A stretch of 64,000 nt of DNA from Amphiura filiformis (GCF_039555335.1 NW_027305494.1:1302001-1366000), one strand, 5' to 3'. Positions 22,369 through 34,488 are shown, counted from the stretch's first letter. Notes: generated by a model from the letters alone, not told the origin. Translations and numbers: made by a program.

Positions 22369-22408
22369 GACATAAAGTCATAATTCTTGAATTATGACTT
22401 TATGTCAA
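22369..22408. repeat. Near-perfect 40-bp palindrome
   Basis: GACATAAAGTCATAATTC is followed, with a 2-bp centre, by its reverse complement GAATTATGACTTTATGTC. No poly-T or coding context; unassigned. Confidence 0.75.
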
Positions 22409-22833
22409 ACTTTGCTCTGTTTACATACAAACACAACAAATTTGGCTGATTCCATTCAGGTGGAAGTTGTGACATGTGTATACATTACAAATATGCCAAA
22501 AAAATCAGGTTTGAAAAAAAAAAATAACCAAATTCATATTTATATAAGATCGTACATTATGACTTTCAGACTTTAATAAATCAAAGTTCAGTTCCAAATA
22601 AACGGTGTGTAGAATTAATGTTCTTTTAGCTTTTTTAATTGTATCACGGTTAGGCCTATCGACAAATGTGACAATTTTAAATAAAAAAGAAAACAAACCT
22701 AGAATCATATAAATGACTTTTTGTTAACACTGATTATGCCTACATTATCTCTGCACTGATATAGCAACAAAAAACTTTCATTTAATTCATACTAGCCCGA
22801 TTTACACTGGTCATGGAAATAGTAGATATCAAT

Positions 22834-23803
22834 GAGCGTGTTTATAGTGGTGTACGGCATTTATCCCAGAACAACGCCAAATATGGATTAAAAGACCTTT
22901 GACCTTGGATGTACAACAGCATGTTATGATCTAATGGGAAACTGTGCACATCAACAAACACCATTTCTATCAAAAGGCAACGTCTGATATAATTTGAAAC
23001 CACATAAATTACTAGAGTTGGTTCTTCTCTTGGATTTGGACCAAGCTTTAGAATATCGAATGTTGCGTTTTGAAATAAAACAAACCAGAAATTTATCACC
23101 CATTGTAAAAGATATGACACATGTACCGAATACATGTACATACATTGGCTGACCTTGTGGATTTCCTGGCCCAGCCATGCTATAACCACATAAGGAGATT
23201 ATACGATTAACCTAGTGCAGCTATTGTCATAGCAGGGTATTATTATGTAATACTCCTGATCCATATTTGGCGTTCTCTTGGACTGTTTATACGGTATCCT
23301 TATACGCATATGGGATTAGGATGGAATGTGACTTATCCGTTATCTCGGCTGTTTATAGTGGCAACCAATAGCGCTATTCTGAATCCGAGGTGGTTGAACT
23401 CTGCGTGTTCGAGGTCACCGCAATGCAATGTGGGAGGCACAAATATTTTCACAGTTTCAAATAGTTTGCCGTCGCAACGATACCGGCCTATTTTTTAACA
23501 TTTTTGCTACAGTACTGTACCATATTTGTAGGTGATGTGTTATTACGGTGATAAATTTGAGCTGGGAGAGTTATACAACCATGTTCCACTTCCCTGAATA
23601 ACGGTATCGTTAATCCCTGTCTGTTTATAGTGGCCGTATACGGAATAAATATACTGCAATATCCATCGATATCGAAGGATATCAGTTCCGTATAATATGT
23701 GCGGCAAATAGCGCTATTGGTCTGTTTATAGTGGCGACTAATACCGTATAAGATGTACTTATACTCTAAATACCGGATAATCTGGCTCACTATAAACACG
23801 CTC
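22834..23803. mobile_element. ~970-bp element with GAGCGTGTTTATAGTG ends
   Basis: GAGCGTGTTTATAGTG at 22834 is mirrored by CACTATAAACACGCTC ending at 23803. The right half repeats CTGTTTATAGTGGC at about 23348, 23620 and 23728. No target duplication is clear by eye and no transposase ORF is seen, so it is non-autonomous. Confidence 0.7.
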
Positions 23804-24051
23804 TACTATGCACTGGTAAGCGACCTCAAAAGTTTGTATTGCTTTTATTGCATTATCAAAATCAATCGATTGAGATACCAAGTACTAGAGATGACTTGAG
23901 AGTCCCAGTTATGTAATAGATGCGGTTGAATGATGGCCCGAATGGTGGGCGGGGCTATTTTCCATATTTGGATTCATGACGTAACTCATCGAGTGGTTTG
24001 GTTTTGGTCACTGTTTATTATAATGAGGGTGCACTGCTGGGGGTAGCGACC

Positions 24052-24136
24052 CAATGTGTAAGGACCAACGCCTGACGGCGTTGATTATGGTGCTAAATAT
24101 TCCGTTGGTCCTGTATGGACTAGATCTTGGTGGTGC
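24052..24136 (-). repeat. Small structured dispersed repeat, copy 2 (inverted)
   Basis: Reverse complement of the 20668-20749 repeat with scattered substitutions. Its hairpin CAACGCC-TGAC-GGCGTTG (24066-24083) keeps full pairing although one stem pair differs from copy 1 (C-G there, A-T here). Confidence 0.6.
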
Positions 24137-24302
24137 AATGATAGAATAATGTAAAGCACTGAAATGAATCATAGCTGTTTAAGGTACCGATGACCAGGTT
24201 GGAAAGCTACCCTATATTCGAGCTATTCTGTTCACACAAACTTGAATTGTATATTTAGCTTCTGATTTTTCTCGTGCTTCGCGCATCTGTACCATAATAC
24301 TT

Positions 24303-24908
24303 AGGGGTGGTGCAATTTTAATCACGTGTACCCCTGGGTGGTAACATATGGGGGGGGGTTGGCAGGCCGAAAAATGGGGAGCAAACCTTTTGGGCAGGTT
24401 GATGGGGGAGGGGGTGGACAAGGGATTTTTGGCATGTCAGAAAAGGGGGGGACAAAGGTTTTTGGCACGTCGAGGGAGGGGGGGGGCAAAGATTTTTTGA
24501 CACGGCCAGGGGGGACGATTTTGGCAGACCATTTTGAGAATTCATCACCCCTAGATCTATACACAGTATTGCACTTCCCCTTATCTGCGATTTACTATAC
24601 TTCAAAAAATTACCCCGCATGTCAAAATAGAAATATGCGACATTGTTCGTACGGGTTAACGGGACAATTAGTACTAGTAGTGAGTTCCTTGTTCAGCATG
24701 TTCAGGGGAATTTCAAGATATTTTTATTGCAATAATTATGTGTACCCCGGGGTGGTGAATTCTCAAAGTGGTCTGCCAAAAATCGCTTGATCCCCGGCCC
24801 TTTCGACCTGCCAAACTGCTTGCCCTCCCCCTTTGGCCTGCCAAAAAATCTTTGCCCCCTATAATTCAACACCCCGGGGGTACACTACACATAATGCACC
24901 ACCCCCGA
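24303..24908. mobile_element. G/C-run inverted-repeat element
   Basis: GGGGTGGTGCAATTTTAATC (24303) and its approximate mirror ATAATGCACCACCCCC (to 24908) bound a segment where poly-G blocks on the left (ACCCCTGGGTGG, TTGGCAGGCCG) reappear as complementary C blocks on the right (CACCCCGGGGGTAC, CGACCTGCCAAAC). The ORFs crossing it on both strands are composition artefacts. Confidence 0.6.
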
Positions 24909-25042
24909 CTCGTAACCTTTCGCACCGTCATCGTGGTTTGCACTAAAGTACTAACACGACATATTTTGCAAATCTTGGTAATTGTGCACTTGAAAACTAA
25001 CCAATAAAATTATTGGTCGTAAATGGCGTATTAAAGAATATA

Positions 25043-25284
25043 ACATTAGGAAACGAATTTGGAGAAAACCTTCTGTTAATAAAATACTATGCTGAGCCAC
25101 CAGCCTGGGAGGCTCACGCTCCAGTAATTTCAGATGATTGAGCTCAGTAATACATCAAAGAATGTCTTCCAATTCATTAAAACAAATAGATAATCAGCTT
25201 ATCGGATTAAAAGCTTAGAGGGAAGGTCTTGCTGCTCAGAGACTGTTTGTAATTATCAGAAGGTTTTCTCCAAATTCTCTAATG
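25043..25284. mobile_element. Hairpin MITE, CATTAG..GAATTTGGAGAAAACC ends
   Basis: GAATTTGGAGAAAACCTTCT (25055) and AGAAGGTTTTCTCCAAATTC (to 25277) are exact inverted copies, extended by CATTAG and CTAATG. Non-coding. Confidence 0.8.
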
Positions 25285-25970
25285 ATTATACTGTGAGGAA
25301 AAATCCACCCATTTATACAGCGTCACCTTAACGTGCATGCTGTAATTCACAATGAAAGGGCGTGAAAACACCGTCTAAAGAGTCCAAATGGTATGCATGT
25401 ATTAATACACCTTCAAATGATATACATCGGTATACTCTAGTATATAAATAAATATTAATAATATAAATATTTAATATTGCTCCATAGACAATGTGTTGTA
25501 ATATTCAAATTTCAGAATATTTTTGCTAAACTATTAAATTAATCTGCAAGAAAATTCTTGTACATGAACATTACATGTATGTAGCCAGAGGTTTCCAGTG
25601 TTATAAAAATCTCAACTTTTGTTGTTGTTTTTGTTGAGAAAAGTGGGGGTGGGGGGAATGATGCTGTAGATCACGAAATGCCCTTTTAATAAGTTATATT
25701 CATCTTTTCGTATGTATTAAATTTACTTCCTCATATTATTTCATTTCATTTTATTCATTTAGAAATAATAATGATCGATGCAATTGGCTTATTATAAAAT
25801 CATGAATAGTTTTGATTATATTACCTCTGTGAACAACTGCATGGAATATTCTAGAATGTAAAATGACGCGTGTCATCCACACAGACGTAAAAAAGTGACA
25901 TCTTTTCTTTCAATGGTATGTTGGCAATATACATCCAGTTCATTTACCGTGTCCAGTGTTTTTTGTATAT
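25285..25970. other. AT-rich spacer, no gene
   Basis: No ORF, RNA gene or repeat recognised, apart from a GTTGTTGTTTTTGTTG run and a GTGGGGGTGGGGGG stretch near 25620-25658. Confidence 0.5.
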
Positions 25971-26162
25971 AATTAATTTTTACTGCACTGCAAAGTTCAT
26001 GAAAACGTTATTGCTAAGGTTGACGTTCAGATGTGCAATAAGCATAATAATGACATAATGTAATCACCGTTATTATAATGTTAATAAAAAAAATCAACAT
26101 AAACATTCCCTGGAATAATTATGTCAGTAAAAATGAATTGTTTTTCTTCTTCCGCAGCGTTA

Positions 26163-26358
26163 GGGACCGTTCACAAACACTTGTAGGGGGGGGGGTGATG
26201 CAAAAAATATTTCACCGCGAAATTTTTTCGTAAAGCATATAAACTTTCCAGGAAAAATTGTGGTCATTTTTTTCAGGGCCCCCCTTAGGAGGGTCAAAAA
26301 TTTTCAGGGACCCCTTTTTGCCTCAGGCACCCCCTAACAAGTGTTTGTGAACGACCCC
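26163..26358. mobile_element. TTA-flanked MITE, GGGACCGTTCACAAACACTT ends
   Basis: Starts GGGACCGTTCACAAACACTT and ends ACAAGTGTTTGTGAACGACC(CC). TTA is duplicated at 26160-26162 and 26359-26361. Block R2 gives the empty site: CCGCAGCGTTAGGG near 29500. A relative sits at 56278-56549. Harbinger-type by target duplication; non-coding. Confidence 0.9.
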
Positions 26359-26469
26359 TTAAGGCAATAGGCTTATTTAATTCCGCGGGATTCCAGTTGG
26401 TATTGCTTTGTATCCTGCAATATATTTAGGCATTCAACAGAGGAACGTGGAAAATTATCAAAATATTTG

Positions 26470-26741
26470 CCCAGCAAACACAAAACGTTTAAATGTCGAG
26501 TTATATAAAGGGTATAAAGACGTGTTAACATGGTTAATAACATTCAAAAAACATTTTTGCAAACAGAAATGTTATTTATGTGTTTAAAAAATATGTTATT
26601 TATGTGTTGAAAAAATATTTTGCAAAAATATTTGCCCAAACTAGTTCACAGTAACGTTTTAAAAACGTTTTCATGACCTTTATATAACTCGACATGTAAA
26701 TGTTATTAAAACGTTTTAAGAACATGTTTGTGTTTGCTAGG
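26470..26741. mobile_element. CAGCAAACACAAAACG-family MITE in R1
   Basis: CCCAGCAAACACAAAACG at the left and TTTGTGTTTGCTAGG at the right, with AACGTTTT cores inside. The same position in R2 holds a near-full copy (29603-29870); later blocks keep right halves only. Confidence 0.8.
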
Positions 26742-26818
26742 TTGATACTTAAAAAATGTCCGTCTTTCGTTCTTGAACATAAATACAACTAACTGAAGTA
26801 AACACCATACGTGTGTTG

Positions 26819-26948
26819 GAAAGATCTAGAAATGAGTCATTGGCTGGTCATGATCATCGACCTTTTAAATAGCTGATGCAAACAATATCGGAAGCGTTAT
26901 AATACGTGTCAGAAAAATCTAGAAAACCTCAGCTGAAAGCTATATAAA
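26819..26948 (+). promoter_or_regulatory. Stress-type promoter block 1 (HSE-like x2, AP-1, TATA)
   Basis: HSE-like GAAagATCtaGAA at 26819-26831, where inverted GAA units at 5-bp spacing have one mismatch in the middle unit. TGAGTCA (AP-1) at 26833-26839. A second GAAaaATCtaGAA at 26912-26924. TATATAAA at 26941-26948. This order and spacing resemble heat-shock gene promoters; activity is inferred. Confidence 0.5.
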
Positions 26949-27673
26949 GACCAGCAGAATCCAACTTTGGTCACCGCTCTCGTTGGTCACCGCTCACGTC
27001 GTTCACACCGTCTTTTTTCCCAAAGCTTTCCCGTCGGTTTTCACACCGATGGACCGGGCTGGCAGTAACAAGGTCTATAATGATCATGTCTACTGTTAGT
27101 TCCACCACTCTTGTGCACGTTTACACTGCACCCTAACCCTGGTGCGCTGCCTGGTATAAGCTCTGATCGAGGCGAGCTTTCTAGCTAGCCAACCAGGTCG
27201 TGTAGCACTCCAGTCTTTTAGCATCTCTCCCTTTTTTGCCTCACCATTTTTTCGGCTCTCCTACTGAAGACTGTGAAATCACATACCGACGGCGCCATCA
27301 CTTGATTGGTTACTCCAGTTTTGTGCTAGCCGGTGATTGGTCAGAAGTTCGAGGGCCCCCACTTGGCACATGACTGATATGCAGTGAGATTAACTGTCGT
27401 TTTGAGCCTGTAATTTATTATCGGTTTGATTTGGTAGTTATTCTAGTTGAAAATCTCATATCGGTTGCGTGCCGCATGTGGAGGCCTATCGATAATTTCA
27501 TCACTGACCTACAAGGACTACTCCCGGGGACTACCGAAGACTTTGGTGCAACATGGATGGACACATGTCATTTTGAACGAGCCGTTTACTGGACCAGATG
27601 ATGCCTCTAGGATATGCTAAATTCTAAGAATGATACTTTAATAAGTTCTATGGACTCAAAACAAGACCAGACA

Positions 27674-27679
27674 AATAAA
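27674..27679 (+). promoter_or_regulatory. Candidate polyA signal of repeat transcript 1
   Basis: AATAAA about 730 bp after the TATA box of promoter block 1. The hexamer is kept at the same place in the other full units (for example 30777-30782 and 32321-32326). Confidence 0.4.
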
Positions 27680-29602
27680 TCATGGCTACAGTAACATAGT
27701 TTTTGAAGTGACCGAACTCACAGTTAGGTGCACGGTCTGGTTTTATGCCCGGGTTTATGTTTCCAGTGTGATGTTTTGGACAGATAGTTTGGTGGAAATA
27801 ACAGGCACTCCTTTAACTATAAGAGTAAGACCCTGGGGTGGGCATTTAAAACACCAGTTATCCGGCCATGCATTCCTACAGTCTGACAAAATGGAAAATC
27901 ACACTATTTAAGGGGCATACCCAGGAAAAAATAATCAGTCAATGTCTTTACATATCAGGCCAGTCAAAATATGATATCACCCACCATTAATTGAAATAGA
28001 ATCCATTTCACATGCTTCCATCTCCCAAACAAATATCGAAAATCGCCGAAAATCCAAGTGGTGGAACAGTGGCTAATTTGCATAAATCCAAAATGGCCGC
28101 TTATCCACGGTGTGAAATTTCAGAGCTGGTCAAATCTTGTTAAAAACAATACTAATGTATTCCTCTCGTCATAAGAAAAAGTATAGTTTAACATATCTGA
28201 CGATATTCAGTTCTTGAGTTATGCGAAAAGGTCAAATTCCAGGGGACAAAAATTGAAATATTATCTGATTTTAAAAGAAAAAAAAAATGGTCTCAAATTG
28301 CTCCGCTTGCAAACAACATTTCAATAAAAGAATAGCTTGACATATCTCAGATGGTTTGGTACCTTGGTAACATGGCCAAAAAGATCAAAATCCATTGAGC
28401 CCAACTGGGGGGTGTCTGAGGGGATGTGCCCCATCATATAAGTGAGAAACCTTTGCAAAATGATGATCTAATTGAAGCCATTTGGTAAACAATTTTGGCA
28501 ATATTATTGTTTAAAAGATTGGTTTGAAAAGGCCGAACATTTCTGAAACGACAGCACATATGCCCGGCACATATGAAGCCTTTCGTGGACAAGATTTCCC
28601 TATTATCATGATTTTATTATTGTAGGACGTTGGTGTGTTGAACTTTAAGTGGCGGGTGTCAAAACCACTTGTTTAGGCCCTTATCCACTACACAGGACGT
28701 GTGACACGTGTCTGAAAAAGTGAGAAACTTTTGCAAAATGAAGTCCTAATTGAAGCCATTTGGTGGGCCATTTGGGCACTATTATTGTGTAAAATGTTAG
28801 TTTGAAAACCCCAAAAATTCAATTTGCAACATTTTAAATGTGGTCCACTGGTCTACTGACACATGATTGCATGAGACTCACGATTAGTGATATTTTTCGA
28901 ATTACATGAACAAACAGGGGATTAACTGATAATATGATCCACAATATAAATATTGACCCAGGTCTTACGAGAAGTGTCACCCCGGTGGGGAAATATTTTT
29001 AAAATATATTCTTTACTTTCTCCTCTTTCATTTGACACCACTCGGGGGTCATATCTTATTGGAATTTCGAGATATGAAAAGGATCCAAAATAGGATTATT
29101 GACCTGGGTCTTATGAGGAATGTCATCCCCGGTGGGGGGAAAACAATTTTGATACATTCTTTACTTCTTTCTTGTTCATTTGACACCACTCAGGGTTCAT
29201 ACCTTCTTGGCATTTTGAGATATGAATTATGAAAAGGACTCAAAATATGAATACTGACCCAGGTTTTATGAGAAGTGTTACCCCTGGTGAGGAAATTATT
29301 ATTTAAAAAAAAATTATGCACAGTGCAGTGTGCATTTTTTATAATATTATTTATTTTTATTGCTCTGCAAATTCATGATAACGTTATAAAGGTTGGCGTT
29401 CATAATGTGATCACCGTTATTTAATTTCAATCAAAATATCTTATTGTAGGCCTATACCCTAGTTATGTGAGTAAAAAAAATAATTGTTTTTCTTCTTCCG
29501 CAGCGTTAGGGCTAGGCTATAGGCTTATTTAAGTTTATCCTGTAAAATATATTTAGGCATTTAATTTCACAGAGGAACGTGGAACATTAAACAAAATATT
29601 TG

Positions 29603-29870
29603 CCCAGCAAACACAAAACGTTTTGAATAAAAATGTCGGGTTATAGGGTATAAAGACGTTTTAATAACATTTAAAAAACATTTTTGCAATCTTGATGCAA
29701 AACATTCTAAAACAGAATGGTTTTTATGTGTTGAAAAAATATTTTGCAAAAATGTTTGCCCGAAATATTTTACAATAACGTTTTAAAAACGTTTTCATGA
29801 CATTTGTATTACCCGACATTTAAATGTTATTAAAACGTTTTAAGAACATTAATTTTTTGTTTTCTCTGGG
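29603..29870. mobile_element. CAGCAAACACAAAACG-family MITE in R2
   Basis: CCCAGCAAACACAAAACG at 29603; the right end has decayed to TTTTCTCTGGG. It sits at the same place as the R1 copy, so the insertion predates the duplication. Confidence 0.75.
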
Positions 29871-29946
29871 TTGATACTTAAAAATATATTTTTGTCTTGA
29901 ACGTGAAAATGGTTCAATTGTTGTACACATGCGATAATACGTGTTA

Positions 29947-30081
29947 GAAAGATCGAGAAATGAGTCATCGGCTGGTCATGATCATCGACCTTTACTCACA
30001 TAGATGATGCAAATAATATCGGAAGCGTTTGTTAATACGTGTCAGAAAAATCTAGAAAACCTCGGCTGAAAGCTATATAAA
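29947..30081 (+). promoter_or_regulatory. Stress-type promoter block 2
   Basis: GAAagATCgaGAA 29947-29959, TGAGTCA 29961-29967, GAAaaATCtaGAA 30045-30057, TATATAAA 30074-30081. Confidence 0.5.
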
Positions 30082-31213
30082 GACCAGCAGAAGCCAATTT
30101 TGGTTACACCGCTCTCGTCGTTCACACCGTCTTTTTTCCCAAAGCTTTCCCGTCGGTTTTCACACCGATGGACCGGGCTGGCAGTAACAAGGTCTATGAT
30201 CATGTCTACTGTTAGTTCCAACACTCTTGTGCACGTTCCTAGAACTGCACCATAACCCTGGTGCGCGGCCTGGTATAAGCTTTGATCGAGGCGAGCTTTC
30301 TAGCTAGCCAACCAGGTTGTGTAGCACTCCAGGCTTTAGCAACTCACCGTTTTTTGCCTCACCTTTTTTCCGGCTCTCCTACTGAAGACTGTGAAATCAC
30401 ATACCGACGGCGCCATCACTTGATTGGTTACTCCAGTTTTGTGCTAGCCGGTGATTGGTCAGAAGTTCGAGGGCCCCCACTTGGCACATGACTGATATGC
30501 AGTGAGATTAACTGTCGTTTTGAGCCTGTAATTTATTATCGGTTTGATTTGGTAGTTATTCTAGTTGAAAATCTCATATCTGTTTCGTGCCGCATGTGGA
30601 GGCCTATCGATAATTTCATCACTGACCTACAAGGACTACCGAAGACTTTGGTACACCATGGATGGACACGTCATTTTGACCGAGCAGTTTACTGGACCAG
30701 ATGATGCCTCTAGGATATGCTAAATTCTAAGAATGATACTTTAATAAGTTCTATGGACTCAAAACAAGACCAGACTAATAAATCAAGGCTACAGTAACAT
30801 AGTTTTTGAACTGACTGAACCTACAGCTAGATGCACGGTCTGGTTTTATGTTTCCAGTGTGATGTTTTGGACAGAGAGTTTGGTGGAAATAACAGGCACT
30901 CCCTTTAACTATAAGAGTAAGACCCTGGGGTGGGCATTTAAACACCAGCTATCCGGCCATGCTTTCCTACAGTCTGACAAAATGGGAAATCACACTATTT
31001 AGGGGGCATACCCCCGGAAAAAATAATCAGTAAATGTCTTTACATATCAGGCCAGTCAAACTATGATATCACCCACCACTAATTGAAATAGAATCCATTT
31101 CACATGCGTCCATCTCCCAAAAACCATATCAAAAGTCACCGAAAATCCAAGTAGTGAAACAGTGGCTAATTTATGTGTATACCCACACACATAGTCAGTC
31201 AGTCAGTCACAAC

Positions 31214-31223
31214 ATTTCCCTAT

Positions 31224-31306
<83 letters not shown>

Positions 31307-31308
31307 TT
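31214..31308. repeat. (TTTA)n microsatellite in R2
   Basis: About 24 TTTA units. Shorter tracts stand at the same place in R3 (35745-35788) and R4 (40245-40288), so this one expanded or the others contracted after duplication. The Leu-Phe-Ile-Tyr ORFs over it are artefacts. Confidence 0.95.
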
Positions 31309-31504
31309 TGTTGAAAAATATTTTGCAAAATGTTTGCCCAAAATATATTACAATAACGTTTTAAAACGTTTTCATGACCTTTATATAACTCGACATTTAA
31401 ATGTTATTAAAACGTTTTGAATAAAGGTTTTAAGAACATTTTTGTGTTTGCTGGGTTGACACTAAAAAATGTCTGTCTTCCTTTCTTGAACCATACGTAT
31501 GTTA

Positions 31505-31628
31505 GAAAGATCTAGAAATGAGTCATCAGTTGGTCATGATCATCGAGCTGATGCAACTAATATCGGAAGCGTTATAGGCTAATACGTGTCAGAAAAATCT
31601 AGAAAACCTCAGCTAAAAGCTATATAAA
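31505..31628 (+). promoter_or_regulatory. Stress-type promoter block 3
   Basis: GAAagATCtaGAA 31505-31517, TGAGTCA 31519-31525, GAAaaATCtaGAA 31592-31604, TATATAAA 31621-31628. AATAAA follows at 32321-32326. Confidence 0.5.
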
Positions 31629-32386
31629 GACAAGCAGAAGCCAACTGTGGTTACACCGCTCCCGTCGTTCACACCGTCTTTTTTCCCAAAGCTTTCCAGT
31701 CGGTTTTCACACCGATGGACCGGGCTGGCAGTAACAAGGTCTATGATCATGTCTACTGTTAGTTCCACAACTCTTGTGCACGTTCCTAGGACTGCACCAT
31801 AACCCTGGTGCGCGGCCTGGTATAAGCTTTGATCGAGGCGAGCTTTCTAGCTAGCCGACCAGGTCGTGTAGCACTCCAGGCTTTTAGCAACTCACCCTTT
31901 TTTGCCTCACCCTTTTTCGGCTCTCCTACTGAAGACTGTGAAATCACATACCGACGGCGCCATCACTTGATTGGTTACTCCAGTTTTGTGCTAGCCGGTG
32001 ATTGGTCAGAAGTTCGAGGGCCCCCACTTGACACATGACTGATATGCATTGAGATTAACTGTCGTTTTGAGCCTGTAATTTATTATCGGTTTGATTTGGT
32101 AGTTATTCTAGTTGAAAATCTCATATCTGTTGAGTGCCGCATGTGGAGGCCTATCGATAATTTCATCACTGACCTACAAGGACTACCGAAGACTTTGGTG
32201 CACCATGGATGGACCCGTCATTTTGCGAGCAGTTTACTGGACCAGATGATGCCTCTGGATATGCTAAATTCTAAGACTGATACTTTAATAAGTTCTATGG
32301 ACTCAAAACAAGACCAGACTAATAAATCAAGGCTACAGTAATATATTTTTTGAACTGACTGAACTCACAGCCCGGACTCACAGATA

Positions 32387-32662
32387 CAATCCAGGAAAAA
32401 AATAGTTGGCACACTTGCACTAAACAATGGAAATGCGTGCCCTATCAAAATTGGAGAGGCGAGTGAAACATGCATGCAACATAGGGCCTATGTGAAGTAC
32501 AGACTCCCCCTATATATCTCACCCTTCCCCACTCCCCATCTTTCAATGTTGGAGGGTCTCACGGACCTGTTGACAACATGGCTTGGTCCAATATTGAATT
32601 GGGGGCAGGGGAGAGATATACCAAAAGACAGGCAAAGTGTGCCAACCTTTTTTCCTTGATAG
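32387..32662. mobile_element. TA-flanked MITE in subunit B of R2
   Basis: Ends CAATCCAGGAAAAAAATAG and (reverse strand) CTATCAAGGAAAAAAAGG, each followed by GTTGGCACACTT. TA flanks both sides. Subunits A lack it (empty site: ACAGCTAGATGCACGG). Orthologous copies lie in R3 (36879-37158) and R4 (41381-41658). Confidence 0.8.
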
Positions 32663-32863
32663 TAGGTGCACGGTCTGGTTTCCAGTGTGATGTTTTGGAC
32701 AGAGAGTTTGGTGGAAATAACAGGCACTCCCTTTAACTATAAGAGTAAGACCCTGGGGTGGGCATTTAAACACCAGCTATCCGGCCATGCTTTCCTACAG
32801 TCTGACAAAATGGAAAATCACACTATTTAGGGGGCATACCCCCGGAAAAAATGATCAGTAAAT

Positions 32864-33292
32864 GTGACGTGTCATGTCAAAAGGAGACACTTTTGGGGAA
32901 GGTTAGCAATTTTGAGGTTTTTACATATCTTAAATACGGAGATATTTTGCTCCATAACGCCGTTTTCCCCAATGAAATTGGACATTCCTAAGCAAAGATA
33001 TTGAGTTCGTAAGCTATGGTATTATAAAATTGGAAATGGAGATATCGGCCTTTAAATATTTTATTGACAATGTTGAGAGTAGGAATTACCTTGAAAATGT
33101 CTGAAAAAATACAAGATGCCAGTTATATTCCGGTCTGAAACTATCAGACAATAATTTTAACATTACTAACATCACAAATTCGCAACAAATCCAAATTGTG
33201 AAAAAATCAACCCCGCGCCCCGGGCAGATTTTTGGCTATTTCTCCATTTACGATCCTGCCCAAAAGTGTCTGATTTAGACATGACACATCAC
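32864..33292. mobile_element. MITE with GTGACGTGTCATGTC ends in subunit B of R2
   Basis: GTGACGTGTCATGTC at the left and GACATGACACATCAC at the right, followed inward by GACACTTTTGGG-type sequence. AAAT is duplicated at 32860-32863 and 33293-33296. The empty site CAGTAAATGTCTTTAC is present in subunits A (for example near 31033). Confidence 0.85.
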
Positions 33293-34488
33293 AAATGTCT
33301 TTACATATCAGGCCAGTCAAAATATGATATCACCCACCATTAATTGAAATAGAATCCATGTCACATGCGTCCATCTCCCAAAAACCATATCAAAAGTCAC
33401 CGAAAATCCAAGTAGTGGAACAGTGGCTAATTTGCATAAATCCAAAATGGCCGTTTATGCACGGGGTGAAATTTCAGAGCTGGTCAAATCTAGTTAAAAA
33501 CCATACCAATGTATTCCTCTCGTCATAAGAAAAAGTATAGTTTAACATATCTGACGATATACAGTTCTTGAGTTATGGAAAAAGGTCAAATGTTAAAATT
33601 TGGATTCCAGAGGAAAAAAAAAAAAAATTATTTGATTTTAATTTTTTTAAATGGTCTCAGATATTGCTCCGCTTGCAAACAACATTTCAATAAAAGAATA
33701 GCTTGACATATCTCAGGTGGTTTGTTACCGGATACCTTGGTAACATGGCCAAAAAGATCAAAATCCATTGAGCCCTATTGTTGACCTTGACCTAGCCATT
33801 TGGTGGACCATTTTAGCAATATTATTGTTTAAAAGTTTGGTTTGAAAAAACCGAACGTTTCTGAAACGACAGCCTTGTGTGATACGACCTAAAACCAGTG
33901 ATATTTTTCGTATTGCATGAACAAACAGGGGATAACTAATAATATGAAAAGGATCCACAATATAAATATTGACCCAGGTCTTACGAGAGGTGTCACCCCG
34001 GTGGGGAAATTATTATTTTTTTATTATATTCTTTACTTCTTTCTCTTTCATTTGACACCACTCGGGGGAATTATTATTTTATAATGCACAGTGCAGTGTG
34101 CATTATTTATATTATTAATTTTTATTGCTCTGCACAGTTCATGAAAACGTTATATTGCTAATGTTGACGTTCATAATGTGATCACCGTTATTTATAATTT
34201 TAGTCAAAATAATTATGTTATTGTAGGCCTACCCTGGAATAATTATGTGAATAAAAATTACTAGTAATTGTTTTAAAACAGAATGATATTTATGTGTTGA
34301 AAAAATATTTGCCAAAATGTGTGCCCAAAATATATTACAATAACGTTTTAAAACGTTTTCATGACCTTTACATAACTCGACATTTAATGTTATTAAAACG
34401 TTTTGAATAAAGGTTTTGAAAACGTTTTGTGTTTGCTGGGTTGATACTAAAAATGTCTGTCTTTCTTTCTTGAACCATAAGTATGTTA

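Larger units (their letters stand above)
25970..29340 (+). repeat. Tandem array block R1 (most divergent copy, one promoter)
   Basis: First copy of the composite repeat. Order: a 5' module (TTCATGAAAACGTTATTGCT...CCTGGAATAATTATG), a CAGCAAACAC MITE, the promoter-like block, a 0.7-kb segment ending at AATAAA (27674), and a long 3' module. The 3' module contains two imperfect direct repeats (AATTGAAGCCATTTGGT at about 28472 and 28751) and three tandem copies of GACCCAGGTCTTACGAG-type units (about 28964, 29100, 29257). It ends at TGCACAGTGCAGTGTGCA. Later blocks have single versions of these, so R1 is either ancestral or independently expanded. It is less similar to the others than they are to each other. 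Confidence 0.8.
29340..34100 (+). repeat. Tandem array block R2 (two promoter-bearing subunits)
   Basis: Subunit A (about 29945-31310) ends in TCAGTCAGTCAGTCAC and a (TTTA)n tract. Subunit B (31505 to about 34100) has the same 0.7-kb segment plus two MITE insertions (32387-32662, 32864-33292) and the long 3' module. R2, R3 and R4 share this A-B layout with a period of about 4.49 kb, measured between equivalent promoter sites (31505 to 35985 to 40486). No ORF survives intact across all subunits: the 69-residue frame at 30282-30491 recurs at 31829 and 40822 but is broken at the matching place in R3. Confidence 0.9.

Noticed and set aside
24212-24790. Overlapping ORFs of 69-154 codons on both strands
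   Set aside because: They run over poly-G/poly-C mirrored arms; glycine- and proline-rich translations follow from composition.
30282-30491. 69-codon ORF recurring at 31829 and 40822
   Set aside because: Disrupted by a one-base change in run length in block R3 and lost in the A subunits of R3-R5; codon-independent conservation.
31154-31420. 88-codon ORF with a repeating Leu-Phe-Ile-Tyr tract
   Set aside because: Translation of (TTTA)n plus MITE sequence.
32096-32341. 81-codon ORF identical in three array copies, possible conserved peptide
   Set aside because: Identity follows from recent duplication of subunit B; the A subunits break the frame with small indels, so there is no sign of coding constraint.
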